A DNA stretch of 39,821 nucleotides from an uncultured Bacteroidales bacterium (GTDB lineage: Bacteria > Bacteroidota > Bacteroidia > Bacteroidales > P3): contig CAJOEN010000013.1 in the NCBI GenBank assembly GCA_905233475.1, forward strand, positions 1 through 39,821, in the 5' to 3' direction. This document shows, piece after piece, positions 7,914 to 15,376 of this stretch (its first letter is position 1; each line of letters opens with the position of its first letter). The notes under the pieces were generated by a model. That model saw only the letters and a program-made list of their open reading frames with translations, did not search any database and had not been told where the DNA came from. The position numbers were made by a program, and so were the translations under genes.

Positions 7914-9812
7914 TCACTTAAAATCTTCGTTTACAATATTTTTCACTGTCTCCACTATAGCATCCACATCTATGCGGCATTCGCGGTGAAGTTCGCGCAG
8001 GCTGCCGTGTGTTATAAATCTGTCAGGTATTCCGAGGCGGTGTACAGGTATTCCAATACCGTTGTCGGCAAGAAATTCCACTACCGCCGAGCCGAAGCCC
8101 CCTTTCAAAACCCCGTCTTCGATGGTGATGATGTGCGAATAGGTCTTGACCACTTCGTGCAACAGACTCTCGTCCAAGGGTTTCACAAAACGGCAGTCGT
8201 ACACGCCCACCTCCACGCCCAGGGTGCTCAGCAGCTGTGCCGCCTGCATGGCGGTGTTGCCGATATGTCCCACCGAAAGTATGGCTATGTCCTTGCCGTT
8301 GCGCAGACAGCGCCCCTTGCCAATCTCAATTTCTTGGAAAGGCTTTTTCCAGTCGGCGTTCACCGATTTTCCTCGCGGATAGCGTATAACAAAAGGACCT
8401 TTGTCGGGCAACTGTGCAGTGTACATCATGTTGCGCAGCTCGTTTTCGTTCATCGGTGCGGCGATAACGAGGTTAGGTATGGGACGGAAATATGCGTAGT
8501 CGAAAATGCCGTGGTGTGTCGGGCCGTCCTCGCCCACCAATCCGCCGCGGTCGAGGCAAAGAACTACGTTCAACTTTTGCAGTGCAACATCGTGAATAAC
8601 CTGATCGTAAGCACGTTGCATAAACGAGGAGTAGATGTTGCAAAACGGCAAAATTCCCTGTGTGGCAAGACCTGCGGCAAAGGTAACGGCATGCTGTTCG
8701 GCAATGCCCACATCAAACACCCTTTCGGGCATGGCCTCCATCATTATATTAAGCGAACAGCCTGTTGGCATGGCAGGCGTAATCCCCACAATATCAAGAT
8801 TTTGCTTGGCAAGTTCAAGAATCGTGTACCCAAACACGTCCTGATAGCGCAAAGGCTGGTCTTTGTCCGACGGCAGCTTGCGTTCTCCTGTCTCCACATC
8901 GTATTCGCCGGGAGCGTGATAAACCACAGGGTTCTGCACCGCCATGTCCATACCCCTACCCTTTTGAGTAACTATGTGCAAGAGTTTCGGTCCTTTTATG
9001 GTACTCAGCTGTTGCAAAATTTTAACGAGGTCGGGCAGGTTGTGTCCGTCGATGGGACCGAAATAACGGAAACCAAAAGCCTCGAACATATTGCTCTGCT
9101 TGAAAAAATTGGACTTGAGATTAAGCAATATTTTGCGAAAAAAACGGCGTATGCGCTGTCCAAAAGCATTGTCGCCAGAGATGTCCCATATTTTTGTTTT
9201 GAAACGGTTGTAGGTACGCGACGATGTTATTTTGGTAAGGTAGTGATTCAAAGCCCCCACGCTTTTGTCGATGGCAATGCCGTTGTCGTTGAGGATTACA
9301 AGCACGTTGGCACCTGCCACTCCAGCGTTGTTGAGCGCTTCGAAAGCCATGCCGCCCGTCATGGAGCCATCGCCTATTACGGCAATGTGGTTACGGCTGT
9401 CGTTGCCCTGCAAATGAGCTGCCACAGCCATTCCCAACGCCGCCGATATGGAGGTGGACGAATGCCCTGTGCCGAAGGAGTCGTACTCGCTTTCGGTCAT
9501 TTTGGGGAAACCGCTTATGCCTCCGTAGGTGCGTATAGTTTCGAACTGCCTCTTGCGCCCTGTAAGTATCTTATGCGGATATGCCTGATGACCCACGTCC
9601 CACACTAATTTATCGTCGGGAGTGTTGAACACATAATGCAGAGCTACAGCAAGTTCCACTATTCCCAAGCCCGAAGCCAAATGTCCGGGGTGGGTGGACA
9701 GCACTCGCACGATATAGCTACGCAAGTCGGCACACAACCGCTCCAATTCCGACGACGAGAGTTTCTTAAGGTCGTCGGGGGTGTTTACTTTGTCCAAAAG
9801 GGGATATTCCAC
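7914..9812 (-). CDS. dxs: 1-deoxy-D-xylulose-5-phosphate synthase
   Basis: A thiamine-diphosphate enzyme that condenses pyruvate with glyceraldehyde 3-phosphate, the first step of the MEP isoprenoid pathway. From the GTG at 9812 it has 632 residues. The substrate-binding GHLASGLG (43-50), the ThDP motif from GDGS (147-150) to NDN (175-177), the EDGPTHHG segment and the C-terminal transketolase domain are all visible. No ATG fits the start: the frame opens at a TTG (9824) four codons earlier, right after an in-frame TAA. GTG gives the N-terminus MEYPLLDKVN, which matches family starts better. It follows pepE by 77 bases and precedes pcrA by 4. Confidence 0.95.
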   Translation of the reverse strand: MEYPLLDKVNTPDDLKKLSSSELERLCADLRSYIVRVLSTHPGHLASGLGIVELAVALHYVFNTPDDKLVWDVGHQAYPHKILTGRKRQFETIRTYGGISGFPKMTESEYDSFGTGHSSTSISAALGMAVAAHLQGNDSRNHIAVIGDGSMTGGMAFEALNNAGVAGANVLVILNDNGIAIDKSVGALNHYLTKITSSRTYNRFKTKIWDISGDNAFGQRIRRFFRKILLNLKSNFFKQSNMFEAFGFRYFGPIDGHNLPDLVKILQQLSTIKGPKLLHIVTQKGRGMDMAVQNPVVYHAPGEYDVETGERKLPSDKDQPLRYQDVFGYTILELAKQNLDIVGITPAMPTGCSLNIMMEAMPERVFDVGIAEQHAVTFAAGLATQGILPFCNIYSSFMQRAYDQVIHDVALQKLNVVLCLDRGGLVGEDGPTHHGIFDYAYFRPIPNLVIAAPMNENELRNMMYTAQLPDKGPFVIRYPRGKSVNADWKKPFQEIEIGKGRCLRNGKDIAILSVGHIGNTAMQAAQLLSTLGVEVGVYDCRFVKPLDESLLHEVVKTYSHIITIEDGVLKGGFGSAVVEFLADNGIGIPVHRLGIPDRFITHGSLRELHRECRIDVDAIVETVKNIVNEDFK

Positions 9813-9889
9813 AGCAGAAAGCAAATAAAATTACACATCTGTACATATCTGATGTCCAGCATTATACAGACATGCAAAATCCTATTGTT

Positions 9890-10633
9890 TTATCCGAGAA
9901 GGAAATTTATATCGTCGTCGAGGCCGTATTCTTTGGTATCCTCCAAACGAGCCTTGAAGACTTTCATTTTGTTGGGACGGCCAATAAGTTGCAACTTGCC
10001 GTTTTCGAGCAACAACGATGTAGCCTCGCGTATGCCAGCCACATACATGTCGGGGTGTAGCATGATGTACTCTTTCAGACGGTCGTCGCGAGTTTCTCCG
10101 CCGTGTTTGGGGTCGAAGAAATCGGTGTAGTGCGGGTTGATTTGGAAAGGCACGAGGTTCATGCAGTCGAAGCTCTCTGGCTCCACAATGGGCATGTCGT
10201 TGGTGGTGCAGAGTGTTGGTCCGGCCACGTTGCTTCCGGCGCTCCATCCCATGTAAGGCATACCGTTTTTGGCACGTTCGCTTATGGCTTTCATAAGTCC
10301 CAAACGGTGAAGTTCTTTTACCAAATGGAAGGTATTTCCTCCTCCAACAGCCACACACTCAGCCTTGTACACAGCTTCTATAGGTTGAGCCTCGTGGTGT
10401 ACGCTGTGAAGTTCCACGCCCAATTCCGCGAACACTTTCTGCACTTTGGCTTCGTAGGCGTTGTACGATGACTCCAAACCGCCTTCGGCAAGGCTTACGC
10501 CGGCAAAAGGCACAAAAAGCACCGATTTTACGTTGTGACGTTTCAAAAAATCGTCAATCTGAGTTTTCGGCCATTCCAAGTAGGTTTCGCCTCTGTTTGT
10601 GGAATTGCTTATCAATAAAAGGTTTCTGTTCAT
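9890..10633 (-). CDS. pepE: Dipeptidase E (alpha-aspartyl dipeptidase, peptidase S51)
   Basis: A cytoplasmic serine peptidase of 247 residues with a class-I glutamine-amidotransferase-like fold; family members cleave Asp-X dipeptides. The nucleophile is Ser131 in GWSAGSN, the GGGNTFHL segment (97-104) lies before it, and the INPHYTDF segment carries the catalytic histidine region. Length and motifs agree with PepE rather than cyanophycinase, the other S51 group. It begins 21 bases after the smpB stop and is most likely in the same transcript. Confidence 0.93.
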   Translation of the reverse strand: MNRNLLLISNSTNRGETYLEWPKTQIDDFLKRHNVKSVLFVPFAGVSLAEGGLESSYNAYEAKVQKVFAELGVELHSVHHEAQPIEAVYKAECVAVGGGNTFHLVKELHRLGLMKAISERAKNGMPYMGWSAGSNVAGPTLCTTNDMPIVEPESFDCMNLVPFQINPHYTDFFDPKHGGETRDDRLKEYIMLHPDMYVAGIREATSLLLENGKLQLIGRPNKMKVFKARLEDTKEYGLDDDINFLLG

Positions 10634-10654
10634 ATCTTTATGATTGTTAAATCG

Positions 10655-11113
10655 TTAATATCTGCCATTGAAGCGGTCTAACTCGCGTTTGGTGTCGCGT
10701 TCTTTTATAGAGTCGCGTTTGTCGTAAAATTTCTTGCCTTTGGCGAGCGCAATCTCGAGTTTGGCAAGACCTTTAGTATTTACAAAAAGCATTACGGGAA
10801 TTATTGTAAAGCCTTTTTCCTTGACTTTGTTTTGCAGTTTGTGCAATTCGCGTTTGGTAAGAAGCAGCTTGCGGTCGCGTTTGGCGGGGTGGTTCAGGTA
10901 AGAGCCAAAACGGTACTCGGATATATGCATTTCGCTGACAAACAGCTCATTGCCACGAAAAATACAATACGCGTCGGCAAGGTTAGCTTTGCCGTCCCGA
11001 ATAGATTTTATTTCCGTGCCGGTAAGCACAATGCCCGCCGTGTAGGTATCGATAAGGAAGTACTCGTAGCCTGCGCGTTTGTTGCGAATCTCTATTATGT
11101 TCTTTTCTTGCAT
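10655..11113 (-). CDS. smpB: SsrA-binding protein SmpB
   Basis: SmpB binds tmRNA and brings it to stalled ribosomes for trans-translation. The 152-residue protein has the hallmark segments: [10 protein letters not shown] near the start, [31 protein letters not shown], and the basic C-terminal tail ending in [16 protein letters not shown], which is disordered until it enters the decoding centre. It is the first gene of the run smpB-pepE-dxs-pcrA. A promoter with -7 box TATATTTG lies at 11148-11155, about 35 bases upstream. The tmRNA gene itself is not in the window. Confidence 0.96.
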   Translation of the reverse strand: MQEKNIIEIRNKRAGYEYFLIDTYTAGIVLTGTEIKSIRDGKANLADAYCIFRGNELFVSEMHISEYRFGSYLNHPAKRDRKLLLTKRELHKLQNKVKEKGFTIIPVMLFVNTKGLAKLEIALAKGKKFYDKRDSIKERDTKRELDRFNGRY

Positions 11114-11147
11114 TTTACGTCAAACTCCGCTATTTTCTATGAGTTGC

Positions 11148-11155
11148 AAATATAC
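11148..11155 (-). promoter_or_regulatory. -7 promoter box for smpB operon
   Basis: Minus-strand TATATTTG followed by GC, an exact TAnnTTTG match 35 bases ahead of smpB. A convincing -33 partner was not identified. The O-antigen-ligase terminator lies just upstream, so the two units are separate. Confidence 0.6.
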
Positions 11156-11191
11156 ACAAAATTATCGAATTAAATACCGACAAAATAAAAA

Positions 11192-11219
11192 TCCTACATA
11201 TTATTCAACATGCAGGATA
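11192..11219 (-). terminator. Terminator of the O-antigen-ligase-like gene
   Basis: On the minus strand ATCCTGCAT pairs with ATGTAGGAT (one G-U pair, 10-base loop), followed directly by TTTTTATTTTG. It lies about 40 bases past the stop of the upstream gene and before the smpB promoter. Confidence 0.6.
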
Positions 11220-11259
11220 GTGCAGATATTTCAAAAGATGTATTATATTTTTTCATCAA

Positions 11260-12540
11260 TCACCCCAAGACTTTACTTTCTTTCTCCTCCCCTACCACGA
11301 ATTCCGCATTGAACATAAGTGTGAAAAAGAGCACAAAAAACATTATTCCCGCCTGCCTTTCGAAAACAGACTCGAACAGGGCGTTGAAAAAAATCATAAA
11401 CAGGAAAAGTGCGAAAACCACATCGAAACGCCTGTTTTTAAAGGCAAGCACGGCAGGCACAACAAAAAAACTTAGCAGTAGCGCAAGTCCTGCAATTCCT
11501 GTTACCACAAGTGTATCAATATACTGATTGTGAGAGTTATACTCACGTTCAAGAGAGACAAGGTTGTTATCCTTGCGGTACTGTTCCATATACACGTCGA
11601 TTTTGTCGCCAACCCCCACGCCAACAAGCCAGTTTTCTTTTGCTACGGGCAATGTGGAACGCAGTATCGTAACACGCAAATCCTCTTTTTCGTTGTCCAT
11701 AAGCGATTTCAGTGTGTCCGCAACACGTGTAACGGCATCGGGCAAGGACACCGCTACCACAGCAACGCCCATCATGGCCACAATAGCTGTTACAATGCCC
11801 ACGCGGTACATCTTGCGTCCGAATATCATCCACAGGAACAGCAGCAGGTACACTGCCACCATGCACAGCAAGCCCGCCCGCGACGACAACAGCACCGTAA
11901 AAACCGTAAACACTGCCATTGCCACAACAAGTGCCAGCTTACGCCAAAGTGAGACACTTTTAAACTCAACTACCAACTCCCTGAAACAAAATATAATACA
12001 CAGGCAAACGTGCATAGATATATAAGTATGGTGCTCCGACGAAAGTTCGTTCGAGAAGAACCGCGATGTGGCTGCACCGTTGAAACACACGTCCACAGCC
12101 GCCGCAACCAAATCGCAACAGGCCACAGACATAGCACCAAGAACAAAGGCATACAGCACTTTGCGAACCTTATTCCTATCAAGATACGAAAAATCGAAAA
12201 GCAGGAACATCAGCGGTAGAAGGAGAAATGACAGGCGTTTTTCCAATGTTGCCCAGCCTTCGGCAAGATTCTGCGTGTAAAGCATACTTATACAATGAAT
12301 TACGTAGAACATTGCGAACAGCAGAAACCACCATCTACCACGATTTTTGCGCAACCGACCAGTTGTTTGCCCCCACTCCGCAAAACAACGCACCACTGCC
12401 ACCACAAGCCACAATATCAGCAATATAATCGACAAACGCCATGCTATAGGCACAGAAAATGCCAATACAAGCACAATACAAAATTCTATTTTCTGCCACA
12501 AGGACAGTCCGTTGAAATAATTCTCAAAAAATTTCAGCAT
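11260..12540 (-). CDS. O-antigen ligase / polymerase-like membrane protein (Wzy_C family)
   Basis: A 426-residue inner-membrane protein with about ten to twelve hydrophobic helices. The large periplasmic loop before the last helices holds the family signature NSHNQYIDTLVVTGIAG, preceded by a GVGVGD segment, and SSRAG earlier in the chain. Members join O-antigen to lipid A-core (WaaL) or polymerise or transfer other polysaccharides. The last residues (FESVFERQAGIMFF) also match the family. No glycosyltransferase or other LPS gene is near, so the exact substrate is open. It is flanked by its own terminator, and the gene upstream on the other side is the divergent SRP RNA, so it is monocistronic. 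Confidence 0.8.
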   Translation of the reverse strand: MLKFFENYFNGLSLWQKIEFCIVLVLAFSVPIAWRLSIILLILWLVVAVVRCFAEWGQTTGRLRKNRGRWWFLLFAMFYVIHCISMLYTQNLAEGWATLEKRLSFLLLPLMFLLFDFSYLDRNKVRKVLYAFVLGAMSVACCDLVAAAVDVCFNGAATSRFFSNELSSEHHTYISMHVCLCIIFCFRELVVEFKSVSLWRKLALVVAMAVFTVFTVLLSSRAGLLCMVAVYLLLFLWMIFGRKMYRVGIVTAIVAMMGVAVVAVSLPDAVTRVADTLKSLMDNEKEDLRVTILRSTLPVAKENWLVGVGVGDKIDVYMEQYRKDNNLVSLEREYNSHNQYIDTLVVTGIAGLALLLSFFVVPAVLAFKNRRFDVVFALFLFMIFFNALFESVFERQAGIMFFVLFFTLMFNAEFVVGEEKESKVLG

Positions 12541-12791
12541 AACTTACATTATAATTTACTGATAACAAAAATGTTTTGTAATTATTGCGTCGGCACAAAA
12601 AATTGAATGCCTATACGGTGCCGAAAAACAGCTTTTCCCTCCGTTTTGCAATCTCCAAAACTGTCGGATTTTGTTTTTCCGCAATTTGGAAAGAAAAAGT
12701 TTTTGCAATGTAAAACACTAATTTATAATATTTTATGTATAACAAAACGAAAAAAAAGAAGTATTGTTATAGTTATGTCAAAAAAAAATGG

Positions 12792-12799
12792 TAATTTTG
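12792..12799 (+). promoter_or_regulatory. -7 promoter box for the SRP RNA
   Basis: TAATTTTG followed by C, a TAnnTTTG match 5 bases before the predicted 5' end of the SRP RNA, the proper distance for a transcription start. A TTG at 12764-12766 may be part of the -33 element, though the gap is somewhat long. Confidence 0.6.
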
Positions 12800-12804
12800 C
12801 AATC

Positions 12805-12900
12805 GGGTAAGTCTTGTACGACCAGCTCCCATTGAATCCCCCAGGGTAGGAATACAGCAAGGGTGTTTGGTTGTAGCGGTGCGATATAAGTAGCTTGCCC
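12805..12900 (+). ncRNA. ffs: Small signal recognition particle RNA (4.5S type)
   Basis: The RNA partner of Ffh in co-translational targeting of membrane and secreted proteins. The apical domain is diagnostic: C-AGG, a 3-bp stem GTA/TAC closing a GGAA tetraloop, then AGCA on the other side, at about 12842-12859, the same as the E. coli core (CAGG-TCC-GGAA-GGA-AGCA). The outer ends pair, GGGTAAG (12805-12811) with CTTGCCC (12894-12900), and next to them CTTGT pairs with ATAAG. The T-rich TTCTTTTT after the last base can end transcription. The length, about 96 bases, fits the Alu-less bacterial form. The ends are inferred from pairing and the promoter. Confidence 0.9.
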
Positions 12901-12954
12901 TTCTTTTTGGAAATCAATAAATTAAACAAAATATACCCAAAAACAAAAAAAACA

Positions 12955-13485
12955 ATGAAAACAGCATTCAGACTTTTGGCAGTAGCCTTTTTAGGCATCA
13001 CATTAGTAACATCTTGCATGAGCAGAGACGAAAAGGAAATCAGAAAAGTGTCCATGGATTTCCTCACAGCCTTTGACCAAGCCGATTTCGAACAGGCAAA
13101 AACTTTTGTTACCGAAGACAGTAAAAAGCAAATCGACGCAATGGCTTCGTTACTGCAGATGTTGGGCGGCATAAACAAAGATTCCATAGAGCCCACCAAA
13201 TTTGAAATTCTAACGGTAACCATCCGCGACAACGAAAAAGCAACCGTAAGCTACAAAAGCGTTTCCGACGAAAAAGAAGCTAAAGAAGAAAACAAAGAAA
13301 ATGCAGAAAACGAGAAAAACGAACCTGCAACACTCAATCTTGAAAAAGTTGATGGAAAATGGTTGGTAAAATACACAAAAGACGGTTACGGCGACAATGA
13401 CGATGCTGAGGAAAATACTGACGATAACGACACCATTTCCGAAGAAATAACCGAAGAGATTGCAGAAGCAACCGACAATGACTAA
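12955..13485 (+). CDS. Lipoprotein, DUF4878-like, with acidic C-terminal tail
   Basis: A 176-residue predicted lipoprotein: hydrophobic signal and lipobox LVTSC ending at Cys21. The following about 120 residues (a helical VSMDFLTAFDQADFEQAKTF region, then LEKVDGKWLVKY) resemble the NTF2-like DUF4878 lipoproteins common in Bacteroidetes. A Glu/Lys/Asn-rich insert and a strongly acidic tail of about 35 residues (many D/E) follow; such tails could bind cations or stay disordered. The start was chosen at the ATG at 12955 rather than 12895, because only the later one gives a signal peptide and the earlier one lies inside the SRP RNA. A strong terminator follows the gene. The function is unknown. 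Confidence 0.7.
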   Translation: MKTAFRLLAVAFLGITLVTSCMSRDEKEIRKVSMDFLTAFDQADFEQAKTFVTEDSKKQIDAMASLLQMLGGINKDSIEPTKFEILTVTIRDNEKATVSYKSVSDEKEAKEENKENAENEKNEPATLNLEKVDGKWLVKYTKDGYGDNDDAEENTDDNDTISEEITEEIAEATDND

Positions 13486-13505
13486 CAAAAAAAAATCATA
13501 ACGAG

Positions 13506-13539
13506 AAAGCGGCGTTTTCGTAAAACGCCGCTTTTTTTT
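13506..13539 (+). terminator. Rho-independent terminator
   Basis: A perfect 13-bp stem (AAAGCGGCGTTTT / AAAACGCCGCTTT) with a CGT loop and eight or more T residues, 20 bases after the lipoprotein stop. It is the clearest terminator of the window. Confidence 0.9.
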
Positions 13540-13583
13540 CGCCCCGTCGAAAATTGATTTTTGGAAAAAAGAATTATTATACG

Positions 13584-13591
13584 TATCTTTG
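13584..13591 (+). promoter_or_regulatory. -7 promoter box for the LEA14-like/ROK operon
   Basis: TATCTTTG followed by C, a perfect TAnnTTTG match. The expected start of transcription falls at or within a few bases of the ATG at 13597, leaving a leader of about 145 bases before the LEA14-like gene. Confidence 0.6.
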
Positions 13592-13596
13592 CAAAC

Positions 13597-13731
13597 ATGA
13601 AACGCCGTAAAAAAACAATATCGGTAATCTTTATTACATTGATATTCTTTGTCTTATTGTCGTTTCTATTTATTGAAAAAGTATGTGCTGGAAATTCTTT
13701 ATTTAATGCAAATTATAATATAACAACTTAA
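13597..13731 (+). CDS. Possible 44-residue single-pass membrane peptide
   Basis: A short frame that begins with MKRRKK, continues with about 20 strongly hydrophobic residues (Ile/Phe/Leu/Val) and ends with a short polar tail; this has the shape of a basic-start membrane anchor. It ends 13 bases before the LEA14-like gene. The promoter box ends only 5 bases before its ATG, so it would be read leaderless or nearly so, which is a reason for doubt. T-rich DNA also encodes hydrophobic residues by chance. No family recognised. Confidence 0.3.
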   Translation: MKRRKKTISVIFITLIFFVLLSFLFIEKVCAGNSLFNANYNITT

Positions 13732-13744
13732 AATACAATCTATC

Positions 13745-14323
13745 ATGAAAAGAGTTTTAGCTTTTGCAGCAGTGTGTCTGCTTTGTTTCTCATGCAACAT
13801 CCTATCACAAGTACAGGAGACTGCAAATCTGGTAAGAAAGTGCAAATTTTCCTTGGACAGCGTGCAGAACGTAACCATTGCCGGTATCAACCTTAAGGGA
13901 ATAAACACCAACAGCCTTACGGCCACCAACATTGCCAAGCTGAGTGCCGCCCTGCTTACAAAAAACATTCCCCTCAATATGACGGTGAACGTGGGCATAC
14001 AAAACCCCACACAAAAACCGGCAAGCCTCAACTCTATGGACTGGAAATTGGACATAGACAACATCGAATTTGCCAACGGAAGCACCAACAAAAAAGTTAG
14101 CGTCCCTTCCAAATCGAAAACAGCCATGCCGCTGTCTTTCAACGTAAACACCTACAATTTATTCTCCCAAAACGGTATCTCCGCTGTTAAGAATTTCGTA
14201 TCCAGTTTCTCGTCCACCAGCGGCAACTCGTCGCGTGTGGCCATCAAGGTAAACCCAACTATGGCCATTGGCTCGCAAAGCGTAAAATTAGGCTACATGA
14301 CCCTTGCCAAAAACATCAACTAA
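13745..14323 (+). CDS. LEA14-like (LEA type 2) lipoprotein
   Basis: A 192-residue predicted lipoprotein with signal peptide and lipobox LCFSC ending at Cys17. The rest fits a water-stress/LEA type 2 beta-sandwich: a LDSVQNVTIAGINLKGI strand pair, a VGIQNPTQKPASLNSMDWKLDIDNIEFANG core (the usual N-P-x-x-x-x-I/L pattern in this fold) and later VPSKSKTAMPLSF. Proteins of this type are common in Bacteroidetes and are thought to sit on the periplasmic side of a membrane; no activity is established. The next gene (ROK) starts 5 bases after its stop, so the two are translated from one message. Confidence 0.65.
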   Translation: MKRVLAFAAVCLLCFSCNILSQVQETANLVRKCKFSLDSVQNVTIAGINLKGINTNSLTATNIAKLSAALLTKNIPLNMTVNVGIQNPTQKPASLNSMDWKLDIDNIEFANGSTNKKVSVPSKSKTAMPLSFNVNTYNLFSQNGISAVKNFVSSFSSTSGNSSRVAIKVNPTMAIGSQSVKLGYMTLAKNIN

Positions 14324-14328
14324 AAAGG

Positions 14329-15279
14329 GTGAAACACTCTTTTGCCATAGGCATTGACATAGGCGGTACCAACACCGACCTCGGTTTGGTACGCTCCGAC
14401 GGCTCCTGCCTTGGATACAATTCTTTCCGCACCTCGGATTTCGTTCGAACAAACGATTACATCGACCGTTTGTGTTCGGCTATAACTGATTTGCTCAACA
14501 GCAACGGCAATCCAGCAATAAACGGCATAGGCATTGGTGCACCCAATGGCAACTACCTTACCGGAAGCATAGGCGAAGCTCCTAACCTTCCGGTTTTGAG
14601 CAACTTACCCATAAAAGAGATTTTGGAAAGACGTATAGGCACCACCGTTGCCGTCTCCAACGATGCCAACGCCGCTGCCGTAGGCGAAATGGTGTACGGC
14701 GGAGCCAAAGCCTTGCAGGATTTTGTCACAATAACCTTGGGTACCGGCGTGGGAAGCGGCATTGTGATTGACCGCCGTCTGCTACTCGGCACCACAGGCG
14801 ACGCCGGAGAGATAGGCCATAGCATACTTGTTCCAGAAGGACGGATATGTTCGTGCGGTCGCCAAGGATGTTTGGAGGAATATGCCTCGGCACGCGGGAT
14901 ATGCAAGACTTTCGTAGAACTGCGCAACGCCAAAGGCTACCTCAACGGTATGCTCAACAGTATAAGCGACGAGCGGCTCTCGCCAAAAATGATAGCCGAA
15001 GCCGCACAGCAAGGCGACGAGCTTTCGATTGAGACATACGAAAAAACTGGATATTATTTGGGTTTGGCATGTGCCAATGTGGTGGCGTATTTGGCTCCAC
15101 AGAAAATTTTCCTGATGGGTGGCCCGACACAGGCCGGCTCATTGCTTATGAACCCGACACAGCAATCCTTTGAAAAACATCTGCTATCGATTTACAAAGG
15201 CCACGTGCAGATAGAACTCACTCACCTTAAAGCCAACGATGCGGCAATTCTCGGTGCCGCTGCACTATTGGAGTGCTAA
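14329..15279 (+). CDS. ROK-family sugar kinase (glucokinase)
   Basis: A cytoplasmic sugar kinase of 316 residues, most likely glucokinase. It has the ATP phosphate-binding DIGGTNTD (10-17), the catalytic Asp112 in SNDANAAA, a second nucleotide-binding loop GTGVGSG (138-144), the ROK motif GEIGH (160-164) and zinc-binding cysteines in CSCGRQGC (174, 176, 181) followed by LEEYAS. ROK kinases of this form act on glucose or N-acetylated hexosamines. The start is GTG at 14329, five bases after the preceding stop; no ATG fits, and the GTG is needed for the MKHSFAIGIDIGG N-terminus. There is no helix-turn-helix domain, so it is an enzyme and not a ROK repressor. The exact sugar cannot be read from the sequence. 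Confidence 0.85.
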   Translation: MKHSFAIGIDIGGTNTDLGLVRSDGSCLGYNSFRTSDFVRTNDYIDRLCSAITDLLNSNGNPAINGIGIGAPNGNYLTGSIGEAPNLPVLSNLPIKEILERRIGTTVAVSNDANAAAVGEMVYGGAKALQDFVTITLGTGVGSGIVIDRRLLLGTTGDAGEIGHSILVPEGRICSCGRQGCLEEYASARGICKTFVELRNAKGYLNGMLNSISDERLSPKMIAEAAQQGDELSIETYEKTGYYLGLACANVVAYLAPQKIFLMGGPTQAGSLLMNPTQQSFEKHLLSIYKGHVQIELTHLKANDAAILGAAALLEC

Positions 15280-15325
15280 AAATAAACAAGTTCTTTGAAT
15301 ATTTCGTAATTTCAAAATAAATACT

Positions 15326-15333
15326 TATATTTG
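15326..15333 (+). promoter_or_regulatory. -7 promoter box for methylmalonyl-CoA mutase
   Basis: TATATTTG followed by C, a full match to TAnnTTTG, about 44 bases ahead of the mutase ATG. The leader is too short for a cobalamin riboswitch, and none is seen. Confidence 0.65.
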
Positions 15334-15376
15334 CAGTTTGATTCGTAATACGAAAAAATAACATAATCTACTGATA

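Noticed and set aside
7800-9608. Plus-strand open frame of 602 codons opposite dxs
   Set aside because: Antisense shadow of dxs; no recognisable domains, and the dxs frame carries all catalytic motifs.
12607-12810. Plus-strand open frame of 67 codons ahead of the SRP RNA
   Set aside because: It crosses the SRP RNA promoter box (12792-12799), has no family likeness and an unlikely composition; the spacer is AT-rich and such frames arise by chance.
12723-13232. Minus-strand frame of 169 codons over the SRP RNA and lipoprotein
   Set aside because: It is the shadow of the lipoprotein gene (12955-13485) and the RNA gene, which have much better support.
15280-15376. Cobalamin riboswitch ahead of the B12-dependent mutase
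   Set aside because: The leader after the -7 box is only about 44 bases, too short, and shows no conserved riboswitch core.
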